DNA of 64,000 bases from Methanobacterium sp. ERen5 (lineage in GTDB: Archaea; Methanobacteriota; Methanobacteria; Methanobacteriales; Methanobacteriaceae), in assembly GCA_024167805.1 (NCBI GenBank), contig CP099988.1, forward strand, positions 62,001 to 126,000, read 5' to 3'. The notes beneath the pieces were generated by a model, which was not told where the DNA came from, did not search any database, and saw only the letters and a program-made list of their open reading frames with translations. Below, piece after piece: positions 48,584 through 61,290 of this stretch (its first letter is position 1; every line of letters starts with the position of its first letter). Made by a program: the position numbers and the translations under genes.

Positions 48584-50354
48584 TTATTCTTTCTTGATGT
48601 TTAATCTATCGAAGTGATCATGGATAATGATAGCTAGTTTTTTACTGATACCCTTTACTTCTTGAAGTTCATCCACTTCTGCATTCATGATATTTTCCAT
48701 GCTCCCAAAATGTTTAAGAAGTAACATTCTTCGTTTGTTACCGACACCCTGAATTTTATCGAGTGGTGAACTTTTAAATTCCTTTGATCGAAGCTGTTTG
48801 TGATAGGTTATAGCAAATCTATGGGCTTCATCCCTTATTCTTTGAAGTAAAAGTAAAGCTTCGGAGTTCCTGGGCAGTATAAGGGGGCTGGGTGTTTGAG
48901 GAATGAAAACATGTTCAAATTCTTTGGCAAGTCCTATGACTGGATAATTTATATTTAATGAGTTAAAAACTTCAAGGGCAATGTTTAACTGTCCCTTTCC
49001 ACCATCCACCAGCACAAGATCTGGTTCTGAATCCTGATTGTTTATGAGGTTTGTGAATCTCCGAGTTAACATTTCCTTCATCATGGCGTAATCATCGGGA
49101 CCTTCGGTTTCAATTTTATAACGTCTATATGCACTTTTTTTAGGTGTTCCATTCTCAAAAACAACCATGGATCCCACCGCATTTTGTCCACTTATATTAG
49201 ATATGTCATAGGCTTCTATGCGTTTGGGTATCGTTGCTATTCCCAAGTACTTCTTAAGATCCACAAGGGCACCTTTAACCTCTTTTTGATGGTTTAAAAG
49301 TATTTGAGCGTTTTTAGAAACCATTCTGGCCAGTCTGAATTCAATACCTTCAACTGGCACTTCGATATCCACATTTGCTTCTCTTTTTCAGATAACCATT
49401 CTTCAATTAGGTTTCTGTCTTCAACGTCTTTGTGTAATATTATTTTAGATGGAACATGTCTGGGGCCCATGTAGTACTGTTTTAGGAAGGCTGTCACAAT
49501 TTTTTCTTCGGAACTGTTCTCTCCTCCACCCATTAGGAAATCTTCCCTTCCTATGATCTTACCGTTTCTCACAGAAAAAACTGCTACACATGCCAGTTCT
49601 TCATCTGAAGCAGATGCAATGACATCCTGATCCAGATCTCCAGCAAATTCCATCTTCTGTTTTTCCAGCACATCTTCCACAGAATTTATTTGATCCCTTA
49701 AAACTGCGGCCTTTTCAAATTCATGATTTTCAGCGGCATCCATCATTTCCTCTTTAAGTGCATCCATAATTTCATCGTATTTACCCTCAAAGAACATGGA
49801 TACATTGTCCACCATCTTTTTGTATTCAGCTTCGCTAATTTTGTTGTCGCAGGGTGCCCTGCAAAGATCTATTTGATAATTTAAACACGGTCCATCCATG
49901 TTTTTACAGTCCCTTACTTTGAACAATGCTTTGATAAACTTCACAAGTCTTCGGAGGGTTGTTGCCTCTGTAAATGGTCCGTAGTAATATGATCCATCAT
50001 CCAGCACTCTTCTGGTGATTAAGACACGCGGAAATTTCTCGTTGGTCACTCGGATGTAGGGGTATCTTTTATCATCCTTAAGTCGTATGTTGTAACGGGG
50101 CATGTGTTTTTTTATGAGGTTAGATTCAAGTATCAAGGCCTCTTTTTCTGTGTCCGTTACAATGTACTCCAAATGATGGAACTGGTTCATGAGGGCCCTT
50201 GTCTTGGGATCAAGATCTGATCTGAAATAGGATTTAACTCTTTTTTTAGGGATTTTGCCTTTCCAACATAGAGTATTCTATCTGCGGAATCTTTTAACAA
50301 ATATACTCCCGGAACCAACGGAAGATCATCCGGATCATTGCTTTTTATAACCAA
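48584..50354 (-). CDS. uvrC: UvrC excinuclease subunit (two frameshifts in this sequence)
   Basis: Makes both incisions in nucleotide excision repair. [20 protein letters not shown] is the GIY-YIG start, the UVR motif is at [17 protein letters not shown], and the C-terminal half has the RNase H-like [27 protein letters not shown] and a helix-hairpin-helix. Breaks occur at the 7-base T run 50241-50247 and near 49374-49382. One added base at each gives about 590 residues. A TTG at 50354 is preferred; an upstream TTG gives an unusual N-terminus. Divergent from uvrB. Confidence 0.9.
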
Positions 50355-50805
50355 TCTATCACTCTTAAAAAAACATTCCAAAAATTACAATCTAAACTAA
50401 TAATCAATATGACTTATGGGATGTATATAAATGACTTTAAAATAAAATGATTCAATCATTATTAATTTGATAATGAATTAAATTTTAATGTCAATAAATT
50501 TTTATTCTCATCTGCTCTCTACCTCAGTTAGTTAATACTAAAAATAGAATATTTTGTAGTTGGAGTCAACGATACTTTAAAAGTAGTTGAGTAAATAAAA
50601 GCATTTTTATAACATAAAGTTATAATAATAGTATTGGATTCAAATATAAAAAAGACCATTATAAAAGTTCAAATGGAAGTCTTAAAACGATTGAATACAG
50701 CCAATATATGATTATTTACTCTATTTCTAAATTTAAACCATTAATTTATTTGGTTTAATACTAACTAAAATTTATTCTGTTATTCTAAAAGAGAGGATAA
50801 TAAAC
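50355..50805. other. Divergent uvrC/uvrB promoter region
   Basis: About 450 AT-rich bases between uvrC (minus) and uvrB (plus), with TATA-like elements on both strands. GAGAGGATAAT before 50806 is the uvrB ribosome-binding site. No palindromic operator is clear. Confidence 0.45.
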
Positions 50806-52756
50806 ATGTCAGAATTTAAACTAATATCACCCTACAAACCTTTAGGAGATCAACCTAAAGCAATTAAATCCATTACAGAAGGATTTAACAAAGGTCTGAA
50901 ACATCAGACCCTCCTAGGTGTGACAGGTTCAGGTAAAACATTCACAATGGCCAACGTTGTTAAAGAGGTTAAAAAACCCACCCTCGTAATTTCACACAAC
51001 AAAACATTGGCTGCTCAACTTTACGAAGAATTCAAAGAATTTTTCCCAGACAATGCAGTGGAGTACTTCGTGAGTTACTACGATTATTATCAACCAGAAG
51101 CTTACATTGCCCAGTCTGATACTTATATAGATAAAGAAGCCCAAATAAACGATGAAATAGATATGATGCGTCACTCAACAACCCAATCTCTCCTAACAAG
51201 AGAGGATGTGATTGTTGTAAGCAGTGTATCATGCATTTACGGTATTGGATCCCCTGAAGATTACGGTGGACTCATCCTTTCCGTGGAAGTTGGAGACAGC
51301 GATGGAAGGGAAAAATAATCAGAACCCTCATTGACATGCAGTACGAAAGAAATGATATTGACTTTACAAGGGGAAAATTCAGGGTAAGGGGAGACGTTGT
51401 AGAAATTCGACCTGCACAGGGAAATATAGGAATTAGAATTGAACTGTTTGGAGATGAAGTCGACAGAATATCCCTCATAGATCCCCTGCTAGGAAGTGTT
51501 AAGAGGGACATGGATCGTGTGGTTGTTTTCCCAGCCAAACACTTTGTAACCTCCAAAGACAAGATCGAATCTGCAATTATAGATATTGAAAAAGAACTTG
51601 AAGAAAGATTAACTGTACTGCATTCCCAAAATAAGCTGGTAGAAGCCCAGAGACTTGAACAGAGAACCAGGTTTGACATGGAAATGCTTCAAGAAGTAGG
51701 TTACTGTACAGGGATAGAAAACTACTCCATGCACCTATCAGGAAGAAAGTGGGGTGAAACACCCATAACACTAATGCAGTACTTTCCAGATGATTTCCTA
51801 ACCATAATAGATGAATCACATGTGACAGTGCCCCAAATTGGTGGAATGTATGCCGGAGATAGGGCACGTAAAGATTCTCTGGTTGATCATGGTTTCAGAT
51901 TACCATCAGCAAGGGAGAACAGACCCTTAAATTTCTCTGAATTTGAGATGCTACAAAATCAGGTTCTATATGTATCTGCAACACCAGCCAAGTATGAACT
52001 GGGAATCAGTCAGAACATGGTTGAACAAATCATAAGACCCACGGGATTGGTTGATCCAGAAATAATAATAAAACCAGTTGTGGGTCAGGTTGATCATCTT
52101 CTAGGAGCAATTAAATCCAAAGTTGAAAAGGATCAAAGAGTACTTGTCACAACTCTAACCAAAAAATGGCGGAAGACCTAACTGACTACTATGCCAAGGT
52201 CGGAATCAAGGTAAGGTACCTTCACTCTGACATCACCACCCTCGAGAGGATAGATATCATAGACGAACTAAGAAGAGGTAGTTTTGATTGTCTTGTGGGT
52301 GTTAACCTTCTAAGGGAAGGTTTGGACCTTCCAGAAGTATCCCTTGTTGGTATATTAGATGCAGATAAAGAAGGATTTTTAAGGTCGAAAACTTCACTCA
52401 TACAAACAATTGGAAGGGCTGCGAGAAATGTGGAGGGCCAAGTAATTATCTACGCAGATAAGATAACCGACTCAATAAGTGCTGCAGTTGAAACAACCAC
52501 TGAAAGAAGAAAGTTGCAGATGGCCTACAACAAAGAACATGGTATCAACCCAAAATCAACTGTGAGATCTGTTAAAGAGAAGACTAAAAAAGATACTAAG
52601 ATACGGGATAATGTTAAAGACATTCCAAAGGACGAATTATTACTGTTAATTAAGGATCTGGAGGCAGATATGAAGAAAGCCTCACAAAAGCTTGACTTTG
52701 AAACAGCGGCTAAGATCCGTGATAAAATACATTTTTTAGAAGGAGCATCAAACTGA
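50806..52756 (+). CDS. uvrB: UvrB excinuclease subunit (two frameshifts in this sequence)
   Basis: The helicase-like damage-verification subunit. [14 protein letters not shown] is Walker A, the beta-hairpin is [21 protein letters not shown] is the DExH box, [16 protein letters not shown] and QTIGRAARN are motifs V and VI, and a UVR motif ends it. Breaks at the 5-base A run 51311-51315 and the 6-base A run 52161-52166 each need one more A ([23 protein letters not shown]), giving about 650 residues. The stop overlaps the uvrA start (TGATG). Confidence 0.93.
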
Positions 52757-55662
52757 TGAATACCAAAAAGGATTACATAACCATAAAAGGGGCCAGGGAA
52801 CACAACTTGCAAAATGTTGACCTCACCCTTCCAAGGGACAAATTTCTCGTGATTACAGGGCTGAGTGGTTCTGGAAAATCTTCCCTTGCATTTGATACCA
52901 TATATGCTGAGGGGCAAAGGAGATATGTGGAATCATTATCTGCTTATGCACGTCAATTTTTGGGTCAAATGAAAAAGCCTGAAGTTGACTACATAGAGGG
53001 ACTGTCCCCAGCCATATCAATTGATCAAAAAACAACCCGGGTAAACCCAAGATCCACTGTGGGTACTGTTACAGAGATATACGATTACTTCAGACTATTA
53101 TTTGCGAGGGTCGGAACACCACATTGTTACAAATGTGGTAAGGAAATTTCACAACAGACCTCTGGACAGATCGTTGACTCCATACTCACAGAACCTGAGG
53201 AAACCAAAATTCAAATACTCGCACCCATAATTAAGGACAGGAAAGGGGAACATGTCAAGGTCTTCGATGATCTAAAGAAGAAAGGATTTATAAGGGTCCG
53301 TGTAGATGGTGAAATTTCTGGGATAGACCAAGAATTTGATCTAGATAAAAAAAGGAAACATAGCATAGAAGTGGTTGTTGATAGGCTTATTATTAGAAGG
53401 GATGAAGATTTCAAAAGAAGATTAGCAGATTCTGTAGAAACTGCCCTTGAACTTGGTGAAGGTCTGGTAATAGTCTCGTATTCTGATGGTAAAACTGATG
53501 ACAAAGTTTTCAGTGAACATTTTGCATGTACCGATTGTGGAATAAACTTTGAAGAAATAAGTCCTAGAATGTTCTCATTCAACAATCCCCATGGAGCCTG
53601 TCCTGAATGTAACGGACTTGGAAGTAAGCTTGAGATAGACACAGATTTTGTTGTGCCAGATAAAAACCTTTCATTAAATGATGGTGCCATATTACCATGG
53701 AGTAAATCCGGTAACAAGGACAACTACTACTCACAGATGTTAAAGGCTGTGTCTGATCACTACGGTTTTAGTATGGACACACCATTTGAAGACCTTCCAA
53801 AGAAGTATCAAGATTACATTCTCTACGGAACACCTGACAAGGTTGAATTTAATTTCAACAGAAAAAATAGACAGTACAAGGTTAACAGGCGCTTTGAAGG
53901 TGTGGTTAAACGTATGGAACGATTGTTCATGGAAACCCAATCCAACTACATGAGAAGTTACGTTGGTAAATTCATGAGTGATCGTAAATGTCCTGTTTGT
54001 GGAGGTACCAGACTCAGACCTGAAGCCAGATCAGTGACTGTGGGTGGAATATCCATATCTGAAGTTGTGGAAATGCCGATTAAAGCTTCAAAAAAGTTTT
54101 TTGACGAACTTGAACTCAGCGAAATGGAACTCTACATAGCCACGGAGATCTTAAAGGAAATTAAGGAACGTCTAAAATTCTTGGTTGATGTGGGTCTCGA
54201 TTACATAACACTCGGCAGATCTTCGGGTACACTGAGTGGGGGAGAAGCACAGAGAATAAGGCTTGCCACACAGATAGGTTCAGGATTGGTAGGTGTTCTC
54301 TATATTTTAGATGAACCAAGTATAGGTCTTCATCAAAGGGATAATGCACGTTTAATAGATACTTTAAAAAGACTCAGAGATATTGGTAACACCCTCATAG
54401 TTGTTGAGCACGATGAAGAAACCATAATGTCCGCGGACCATGTGGTAGATATTGGTCCTGGTGCCGGGGAACATGGTGGTAAGGTCATTGCAGAAGGAAC
54501 TCCCAAGGAAATAATGGAAAATCCTGATTCAATCACAGGACAGTACCTGTCTCGAAGAGAGCTCATTGAAGTGCCTGAAAATAGAAATCTTCCCAATGGA
54601 AATTATTTAACTGTGAAGGGGGCTCGACAGAACAACCTCAAAGGAATAGATGTTAAATTTCCGTTGGGAGTGTTCACCTGCATAACAGGTGTTTCAGGTT
54701 CAGGTAAAAGTACACTCATAAACGATGTTCTCTACAAGGGAGTTAATGGTAAGCTTAACCGTAAGAACATGCTTGCAGGTAAACATGATGAAATAACAGG
54801 TATTGAAAACCTGGACAAAGTAATCATAATTGACCAGTCCCCCATAGGTAGAACACCTAGATCCAACTCTGCAACCTACACCGGAGTTTTCACCCACATA
54901 AGGGAACTCTTTGCTACTACTGTAGCAGCTAAAAGCAGAGGATACAAACCGGGAAGATTCAGTTTCAATGTAAAAGGCGGACGTTGTGAAGCTTGTAGTG
55001 GTGATGGAATAATCAAGATTGAAATGCATTTCCTTGCAGATGTATACGTACCTTGTGAAGTTTGTAAAGGTAAAAGGTACAACAGAGAAACCTTGGATGT
55101 AAGGTACAAAGGTAAAAATATTGCAGAAGTTCTTGATATGACTGTGGAAGAATCATTGGAATTTTTCAAGAACATTCCCAAGATCCATAAGAAACTCAAA
55201 ACATTGGATGATGTTGGATTGGGATACATTAAACTTGGACAACCTGCAACCACCCTATCTGGAGGAGAAGCCCAAAGAGTTAAACTAGCCAAGGAATTGA
55301 GCAGACAAAGTACAGGAAAAACCCTTTACATATTAGACGAACCAACCACAGGACTTCACTTTGCAGATATTAAAAAGTTACTAGATGTTCTTGGACGTTT
55401 AAGAGATTCAGGCAACACCATCCTCGTGATTGAACACAACCTGGATGTTATAAAGACATCTGATTACATCATAGATCTAGGTCCTGAAGGTGGAGACGAT
55501 GGTGGTAGAGTAGTTGCAGAGGGCACACCTGAAGAAATTGCCATGGGCACAAGTTACACTGGAAAGTATCTTAAAACTGTTTTAGAAGAAAGTATACCCA
55601 ACATAGCCGGTGAAATTGTCCAAGACAATGATATGGCAGAAACTGCCACTAAGAACAGTTAG
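52756..55662 (+). CDS. uvrA: UvrA excinuclease subunit
   Basis: The damage-recognition ABC-type ATPase of nucleotide excision repair, 968 residues and uninterrupted. Two Walker A motifs ([14 protein letters not shown] and [14 protein letters not shown]), two LSGG signatures ([13 protein letters not shown] and [13 protein letters not shown]), and zinc fingers CYKCG...CTDCG and CEACSGDG...CEVCKGKR are all visible. Uvr proteins are of bacterial origin, and methanogens that have them acquired them by transfer. uvrBA form one operon opposite uvrC. Confidence 0.97.
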   Translation: MNTKKDYITIKGAREHNLQNVDLTLPRDKFLVITGLSGSGKSSLAFDTIYAEGQRRYVESLSAYARQFLGQMKKPEVDYIEGLSPAISIDQKTTRVNPRSTVGTVTEIYDYFRLLFARVGTPHCYKCGKEISQQTSGQIVDSILTEPEETKIQILAPIIKDRKGEHVKVFDDLKKKGFIRVRVDGEISGIDQEFDLDKKRKHSIEVVVDRLIIRRDEDFKRRLADSVETALELGEGLVIVSYSDGKTDDKVFSEHFACTDCGINFEEISPRMFSFNNPHGACPECNGLGSKLEIDTDFVVPDKNLSLNDGAILPWSKSGNKDNYYSQMLKAVSDHYGFSMDTPFEDLPKKYQDYILYGTPDKVEFNFNRKNRQYKVNRRFEGVVKRMERLFMETQSNYMRSYVGKFMSDRKCPVCGGTRLRPEARSVTVGGISISEVVEMPIKASKKFFDELELSEMELYIATEILKEIKERLKFLVDVGLDYITLGRSSGTLSGGEAQRIRLATQIGSGLVGVLYILDEPSIGLHQRDNARLIDTLKRLRDIGNTLIVVEHDEETIMSADHVVDIGPGAGEHGGKVIAEGTPKEIMENPDSITGQYLSRRELIEVPENRNLPNGNYLTVKGARQNNLKGIDVKFPLGVFTCITGVSGSGKSTLINDVLYKGVNGKLNRKNMLAGKHDEITGIENLDKVIIIDQSPIGRTPRSNSATYTGVFTHIRELFATTVAAKSRGYKPGRFSFNVKGGRCEACSGDGIIKIEMHFLADVYVPCEVCKGKRYNRETLDVRYKGKNIAEVLDMTVEESLEFFKNIPKIHKKLKTLDDVGLGYIKLGQPATTLSGGEAQRVKLAKELSRQSTGKTLYILDEPTTGLHFADIKKLLDVLGRLRDSGNTILVIEHNLDVIKTSDYIIDLGPEGGDDGGRVVAEGTPEEIAMGTSYTGKYLKTVLEESIPNIAGEIVQDNDMAETATKNS

Positions 55663-55952
55663 GTGGAAGTTCGGTTCTTCCATCAACCTTATTTTTTTTG
55701 TTTTTCAACCTAATTTAATCTTAATCCACATTTCTTAGTTTTTTTACCATCAAATTTATTTTAAAGTCCAAAAATAAATAGAAGGAATTATATACAAAGG
55801 AGTTATATAAAATTTATCATTATGATTAAACGCTGTTTTTCGGGGGAAGTTAAGCTATTAACCAAAATGACTAGTTCTATGGTTGATAGAATTTTCATTC
55901 CGATTTTTGCACAGTTTGTTTCAAAAAAATAATTAAAGGGAGAAGTTAAAAA

Positions 55953-56828
55953 ATGTTTAACGGGTTTTTAATCGCAATTCCATCTTTAGATCCTCTTTAC
56001 AACGTTTTAGGAAAGGGAGATTATTTTATACTTCTTCTTCTGTTACTCGTGATACTGATGGTGGCACTGTTAACAGAACGTGTTGAAAAGGTTAGAACAC
56101 TTAACAAATTGAATCAAGAACTTAAAACTGAAGCAATCAAACTCGAAGATGCAAACAACGAACTTGAAGCCTTTGCATATTCTGTTTCACACGATTTAAG
56201 AGTACCATTAAGGGCTATTGACGGTTTTTCACGAATAGTAATTGAAGATTATGAAAATGAACTTGATGAAGAAGGTGTGAGACTTTTAAATGTTATACGT
56301 GATAACACTAAAAAAATGGGTCAGTTAATAGACGACATTCTACTACTTTCACGTGCTGGGCGTCAGGAAATGAACATTAACAAGCTGGATATGACATCTC
56401 TTGCTAAAAATGTTTACAATGAATTTCAACAGGACATAAACTCCAGAAACATTGACTTTGTTGTTGAAGATATGCCTCCAGTTGATGCTGACAGGGCACT
56501 TATGACACAAGTTTTAACCAATTTAATTGGAAATGCCATTAAATTCACCAAAAAAACAGAAAATCCTAGGGTAGAGTTTGGTTACACCGAAGATGAATCC
56601 ATTTACATTTACCATGTTAAGGATAATGGTGCAGGTTTTAATATGAAGTACTACGATAAACTCTTCGGACTATTCCAAAGACTTCACAGCCAGGATGAAT
56701 TTGAAGGTACTGGTGTGGGATTATCAATCGTTCAAAGAATCATAAGCAGACATAATGGACGTGTTTGGGGTGAAGGAGAAGTTGGAGAGGGAGCAACAAT
56801 TTATTTTTCACTGCCTAAAACTAAATAA
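55953..56828 (+). CDS. Membrane histidine kinase
   Basis: A 291-residue kinase with one membrane helix (about 25-42), a coiled-coil linker, a HisKA domain with His in [20 protein letters not shown], and a HATPase_c domain ([12 protein letters not shown] as N box, VKDNGAGFN as G1, [13 protein letters not shown] as G2). The sequence is close to bacterial phytochrome-type kinases without their sensor, so it may receive signals through partners. A response regulator follows after 44 bases. Confidence 0.92.
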   Translation: MFNGFLIAIPSLDPLYNVLGKGDYFILLLLLLVILMVALLTERVEKVRTLNKLNQELKTEAIKLEDANNELEAFAYSVSHDLRVPLRAIDGFSRIVIEDYENELDEEGVRLLNVIRDNTKKMGQLIDDILLLSRAGRQEMNINKLDMTSLAKNVYNEFQQDINSRNIDFVVEDMPPVDADRALMTQVLTNLIGNAIKFTKKTENPRVEFGYTEDESIYIYHVKDNGAGFNMKYYDKLFGLFQRLHSQDEFEGTGVGLSIVQRIISRHNGRVWGEGEVGEGATIYFSLPKTK

Positions 56829-56872
56829 TGAATTAATAATAAATTCCCAACAGAACGGAGGAGAAGATATTT

Positions 56873-57334
56873 ATGAGTTTGGATGAAACTGAAATTCTAC
56901 TGGTTGAAGACAATCCCACAGATGCTGAACTGACGATGAGGGCTTTAAAAAAGAAAAATTTGGTTAACAAATTGGTATGGGTTAAAGATGGAGCCGAAGC
57001 TTTGGATTTCATATTTGCAAAGGGAGAGTATTCGGATAGAAATCCTGAAGATCTGCCCAAACTCATACTTCTTGATCTTAGAATGCCCAAGGTAGATGGT
57101 TTAGAGGTTCTTCACAAAATTAAGGAAAATGAAAACACGAAAAACATTCCGGTTGTTGTTTTAACATCTTCTAAGGAAGATCGGGATATTGTGGAAAGTT
57201 ATAAATTGGGAGTTAACAGTTACGTAAGCAAACCAGTTGAATTTGATGAATTCATAGAAGCTGTTTCTACCATGGGATTTTATTGGATACTCATAAACAA
57301 ACCACCTTCAGAGGTGCCCCATGGAACCGATTAG
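56873..57334 (+). CDS. Single-domain response regulator, Rcp1 type
   Basis: A 153-residue receiver domain of the Rcp1 type: [20 protein letters not shown], phospho-Asp in [13 protein letters not shown], Thr in [12 protein letters not shown] and Lys in YVSKPVEF. No output domain. It lies between two kinases and probably takes phosphate from the membrane kinase upstream. Its end overlaps the next gene by 14 bases. Confidence 0.92.
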   Translation: MSLDETEILLVEDNPTDAELTMRALKKKNLVNKLVWVKDGAEALDFIFAKGEYSDRNPEDLPKLILLDLRMPKVDGLEVLHKIKENENTKNIPVVVLTSSKEDRDIVESYKLGVNSYVSKPVEFDEFIEAVSTMGFYWILINKPPSEVPHGTD

Positions 57335-58724
57335 GATCCTGTTGGTTGAAGATGTTGAGTTAGATGCGGAATTAACAGAACGCGAACTCAAACGAACCAA
57401 CATTAATTATGTATCTAAAAGGGTTGAGGAAAAATCTGACTTTATAGATCTTTTAAAATCATTTAAACCGGACATAATTCTTGCAGATCATTCACTGCCA
57501 AATTTTGATGGTGTAACTGCCCTTAAAATTACAAAGGAAAGATGTCCAGAAACTCCATTCATATTTGTTAGTGGTAAAATTGGTGAAGATTTCGCAGTTG
57601 AAATGTTGAAAGAAGGTGCCACAGACTACGTTCTTAAAAGTAACCTGCCCAAACTTGGCCATGCTGTTCAGCGAGCTCTTAATGAATTTAATGAACAAGT
57701 TGAACTTAAATGTGCTCAGGAAGCACTTTTAGAAAGTGAGAACAAGTACCGCACATTATTTGAAAAAAATAAACATCCCATAATAGTTTTTGATGATAAG
57801 GGAAACTTCAAAGATTCAAATGAAGCCGCACTCATATTCATGGAGACAGACAGAGAACATCTCCTCACCAAAAATTTATCTGACTTTATATTATATTCTG
57901 ATGATGTTGAAACCATCGGAAGCGAAGAGTTTTGGAATAAAAAGGATAATTTAGAAGTTACCTTTGAAATTAAAGAAAAACTTAAAATTTTAGAACTCAC
58001 ACTCACACCAGTGTACCTTAAAACTGAAACCATAGTGTTTGGCGTGGGTACAGACATAACTAAACGTAAGATTGATGAAGAAAAGATTTTAAATTCATTG
58101 AAGGAAAAGGAGTTGCTTTTAAGAGAAATTCATCACAGGGTTAAAAATAATCTGCAGATAATATCCACTTTACTCACCCTTCAATCTTCCCAAAATAACA
58201 ACATCAATGTTGATGATCTTTACAGAGAAAGTCAAAACCGTATACAATCCATATCATTGATCCATGAAAACTTGTATCATTCTAAGGATCTGGCCAACAT
58301 AGATTTTGAAATCTATGCAAAGGGTTTGATAACTGATCTGTTCGATTCCTACGGTATGGATTCCCAAAAAGTAAGGTTGAACCTTGACATTGAAGATATT
58401 ACCATGGGAATTGAAACTGCAATTCCATGTGGATTGATAATAAATGAACTCGTATCAAACTCCCTCAAACATGGTTTTTCAGACTTTAAAACCGGTGAAG
58501 TGAATGTAAAACTCCACAGAATTCAAGATGGAAAGTTTTCACTTGTTATTAGCGATACAGGAAATCCATTTCCAGAAGATATAAATCTGGTTAACAACGA
58601 AACTTTAGGACTGGAACTCATTAAAAATCTAGTGAATCAACTTGATGCTCAACTTAAATTTGACAGAGACAAAAAGGAATTCAACATAATTTTTAAGGAA
58701 CTCGAATACAAGGAGAGAATTTAA
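57321..58724 (+). CDS. Hybrid receiver-PAS-histidine kinase (HisKA_2 type)
   Basis: A 467-residue protein. Receiver domain (1-125) with phospho-Asp in [14 protein letters not shown], then a PAS domain (about 145-260), then a HisKA_2 domain with His in [19 protein letters not shown], and a HATPase domain ([14 protein letters not shown]). It is joined to its neighbours by overlaps (ATG at 57321; TAATG at 58722-58726), making a phosphorelay operon. Confidence 0.92.
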   Translation: MEPIRILLVEDVELDAELTERELKRTNINYVSKRVEEKSDFIDLLKSFKPDIILADHSLPNFDGVTALKITKERCPETPFIFVSGKIGEDFAVEMLKEGATDYVLKSNLPKLGHAVQRALNEFNEQVELKCAQEALLESENKYRTLFEKNKHPIIVFDDKGNFKDSNEAALIFMETDREHLLTKNLSDFILYSDDVETIGSEEFWNKKDNLEVTFEIKEKLKILELTLTPVYLKTETIVFGVGTDITKRKIDEEKILNSLKEKELLLREIHHRVKNNLQIISTLLTLQSSQNNNINVDDLYRESQNRIQSISLIHENLYHSKDLANIDFEIYAKGLITDLFDSYGMDSQKVRLNLDIEDITMGIETAIPCGLIINELVSNSLKHGFSDFKTGEVNVKLHRIQDGKFSLVISDTGNPFPEDINLVNNETLGLELIKNLVNQLDAQLKFDRDKKEFNIIFKELEYKERI

Positions 58725-59577
58725 TGTCTAACGAAAGAATAATGATCGTGGAAGATGAAAGCATTGTTGCCATGGGAATAAAACATAAACTAGAGGATCT
58801 TGGCTACGATGTTGTGGGCATAGTTGCCACCGGCGAAGGTGCTGTTAAAACAGCTCTTAAAACCGTGCCAGATCTGATCCTGATGGACATAGTTCTTAAA
58901 GGAGATCTAGATGGTATTGAAGCTGCACAGCAGATTCACAAACATCAAGACACTCCAATAATATATATTACTGCTTACTCCGATGAAGAAGTTTTAGAAA
59001 GGGCCAGAATAACTGAACCGTATGGTTACATATTAAAACCATTTAAAAAGAGTGAAATAAATGCCAACATTCAAATGGCCATTTACAAACATAAAAAAGA
59101 CAGAAAACGGAGTGAAGAAACCAAAAAAGAGTTCTTGCGGACTTCTATGATTTCATATTAACTGCAATGCCCACATGCAGCACAGATTCAGACATGGAAA
59201 TGAGACAATTGCTTTTAAGAGTTTTTGCAGAACGTTTGGATGATGATCTTTATCCTAAATTTGTTGAAGAACTGAATCCCGATGAGATTGAAGATGCAGA
59301 TGAACTGTTTAATGGTTATGTTGCTTGGCTTGCAAACTTATTTGGAGACTTTGGAATCAAGACCATCATATCAGAAGAGGCTGAAAGGATTTATCTGGAA
59401 TTTTTAAACTGTCCATGGCCAGAAGACGCCAAGAAAAAACCAATTTTTTGCTTGAACTGTCAGGCTATGATAAACAGAAGTTTCAACTGGACAGGATTAA
59501 GGGGAAGTATCGAGAGGAGATCTTCCATAACTGATGGGTCAGAATCTTGTGTATTCAAATTCAACAAAATTGAATGA
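58724..59577 (+). CDS. Response regulator with methanogen output domain (frameshifted in this sequence)
   Basis: A receiver domain ([19 protein letters not shown]; phospho-Asp in [14 protein letters not shown]) joined to the same C-terminal domain as the protein at 47148: [30 protein letters not shown] and a last Cys in SESCVFKF. The frame breaks in the 6-base A run 59123-59128; one more A gives [16 protein letters not shown] and one protein of about 284 residues. A separate gene starting at 59167 is therefore unlikely. No PAS domain, unlike its relative. Confidence 0.87.
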
Positions 59578-59675
59578 TAACTGAATGGAAATTAGAAATA
59601 CTGGAAATTATGTTGGTTCCAGTGTTACAATTTTCAATTTAAAATCCAATGCTTTTCATCATTCAAATCCTTGAT

Positions 59676-61099
59676 CTAATCTAATTTTGTGTTGTATTGA
59701 TCTGATTTAATCCTTTTTATATTGTTTTTGCCCATAAGTATTGTTATAATAATTCCTAAACTTGTAATTATTGCAAATGCTGTGAATGCTGTTTTTAAGC
59801 TTAATAGGTAGAGTGAAAAGTTTGAATTGTCTATCTGAACATTACCAATGTAAACTGAGAAGATAAATAGCATGATGCTTAAGCTCAGTGTTTGTCCAAC
59901 GTAGATCATGGTTGACAGTGTTGCTCCTGCCATACCATAGTCCCTGCCTTCGATACTTCCCATGAACTTGTTGGTTGTGGGGGAATTGAAGAGACCCAGG
60001 CCAATTCCCACAATGATTAAGCCAATTACAGGGATGTAAAGTTCTGTTTGTGGTTCTAAAGTTGAAAATATTATTAGTCCTACTGTAACAAGTATCATTC
60101 CTGCAATGGAGAATGTTCTGTTTTCAATTCTATCAGACAGTCTTCCAACTGGCACAGATAATAATGCAACCATAAGAGGTTGGACAGCAAGCAGCATGGC
60201 AGTTGTTAGTGGACTTAATGATAGTATGTCCTGGAAGTACAGGCTTAATATTGCCCACATTGACGTTGTTGCAATGTTCATTAGAAGAAGTGCAAGTGCT
60301 GAAAAAGATGATGCTCTTTTTTTAAAGATATTCAACCTTAAAATTGGATTTTTAGATCCTTTCTCTTTGAGTATGAAAATTACAAGGCCAAATATTCCGG
60401 CTATGAGAATTAATCTTCCTAAATTGGATTGGAAGCTGGAAATTCCGTAAAGTATTGCTAAAAGTGCAATTACATATATTATCGAACCACTCTTCTCAAA
60501 TTTCTCTCCATCATATCCTTTCCAGTCTCCGTGTAGTTTGAGTTTAATCAGGATCAAACTTATAATTCCCACCGGTACGTTGAAGAGGAATATACTTCTC
60601 CATCCTAAGTTATTTGCTAGAAAACCTCCAAGTAAGGGTCCCAAAAATAGTCCAATATATACTGCTGTAATGTACGCTCCAAGGGCTTCTCCACGTTGGT
60701 TTGATGGATACACACTGCTGAGTAAAGCTACTGCTGATGCAAAGATCATGGCACATCCAATTCCCTGCATGAAACTGAAACACACAAGCATGATACCTGA
60801 GGTTGATAAACCCGCAAGTAGTGATGCTATGGCGTAAATTAAGATCCCGTAAGCATAAACTTTTTTCGGCCAATTATATCTCCTAAACGTCCTAATGGCA
60901 GAATTGTTGCCGCATTTGCAAGTACGAACACAGTTGGTATCCAGCTTAGAATTATTAAGTTTACTGAAAGTTCCTTCTGTATTACAGGAAGCACAATGTT
61001 AAGAGACGATCCCATGAATGGAATGAGAAATGATCCAATACATACAACAATCAAAGCTGTCAATTTCAAATTCTTATCATAATGAGTATCAGCTTCCAT
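59676..61099 (-). CDS. MFS transporter, DHA2-type (frameshifted in this sequence)
   Basis: About 474 residues with multiple membrane helices. [19 protein letters not shown] (helix 1), [17 protein letters not shown] (motif A, across the break), then [19 protein letters not shown] (motif C) mark a DHA2 exporter. The break lies in the 6-base T run 60861-60866; one more base joins the halves. No regulator is adjacent, so the substrate is unknown. Confidence 0.88.
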
Positions 61100-61290
61100 T
61101 TTAGATCAGAAATTATTATAACCTTCATACATCTTAAACATTCATAAATCAAGAAAAAAATATTATGATAAACCACAGTTTAACAATGAAAATGTGAAAC
61201 ATTTGCAAGGTATATTTTAATAAGTAATTTATCCAGATAATTTGAGATTTATAGATTTTATATTGAAAAGTTTTTGAAGTGATGTTTACA

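Noticed and set aside
59167..59577. A separate gene for the output domain after the receiver gene
   Set aside because: One base added at 59123-59128 fuses it to the receiver domain, and the related protein at 47148 shows the same fusion.
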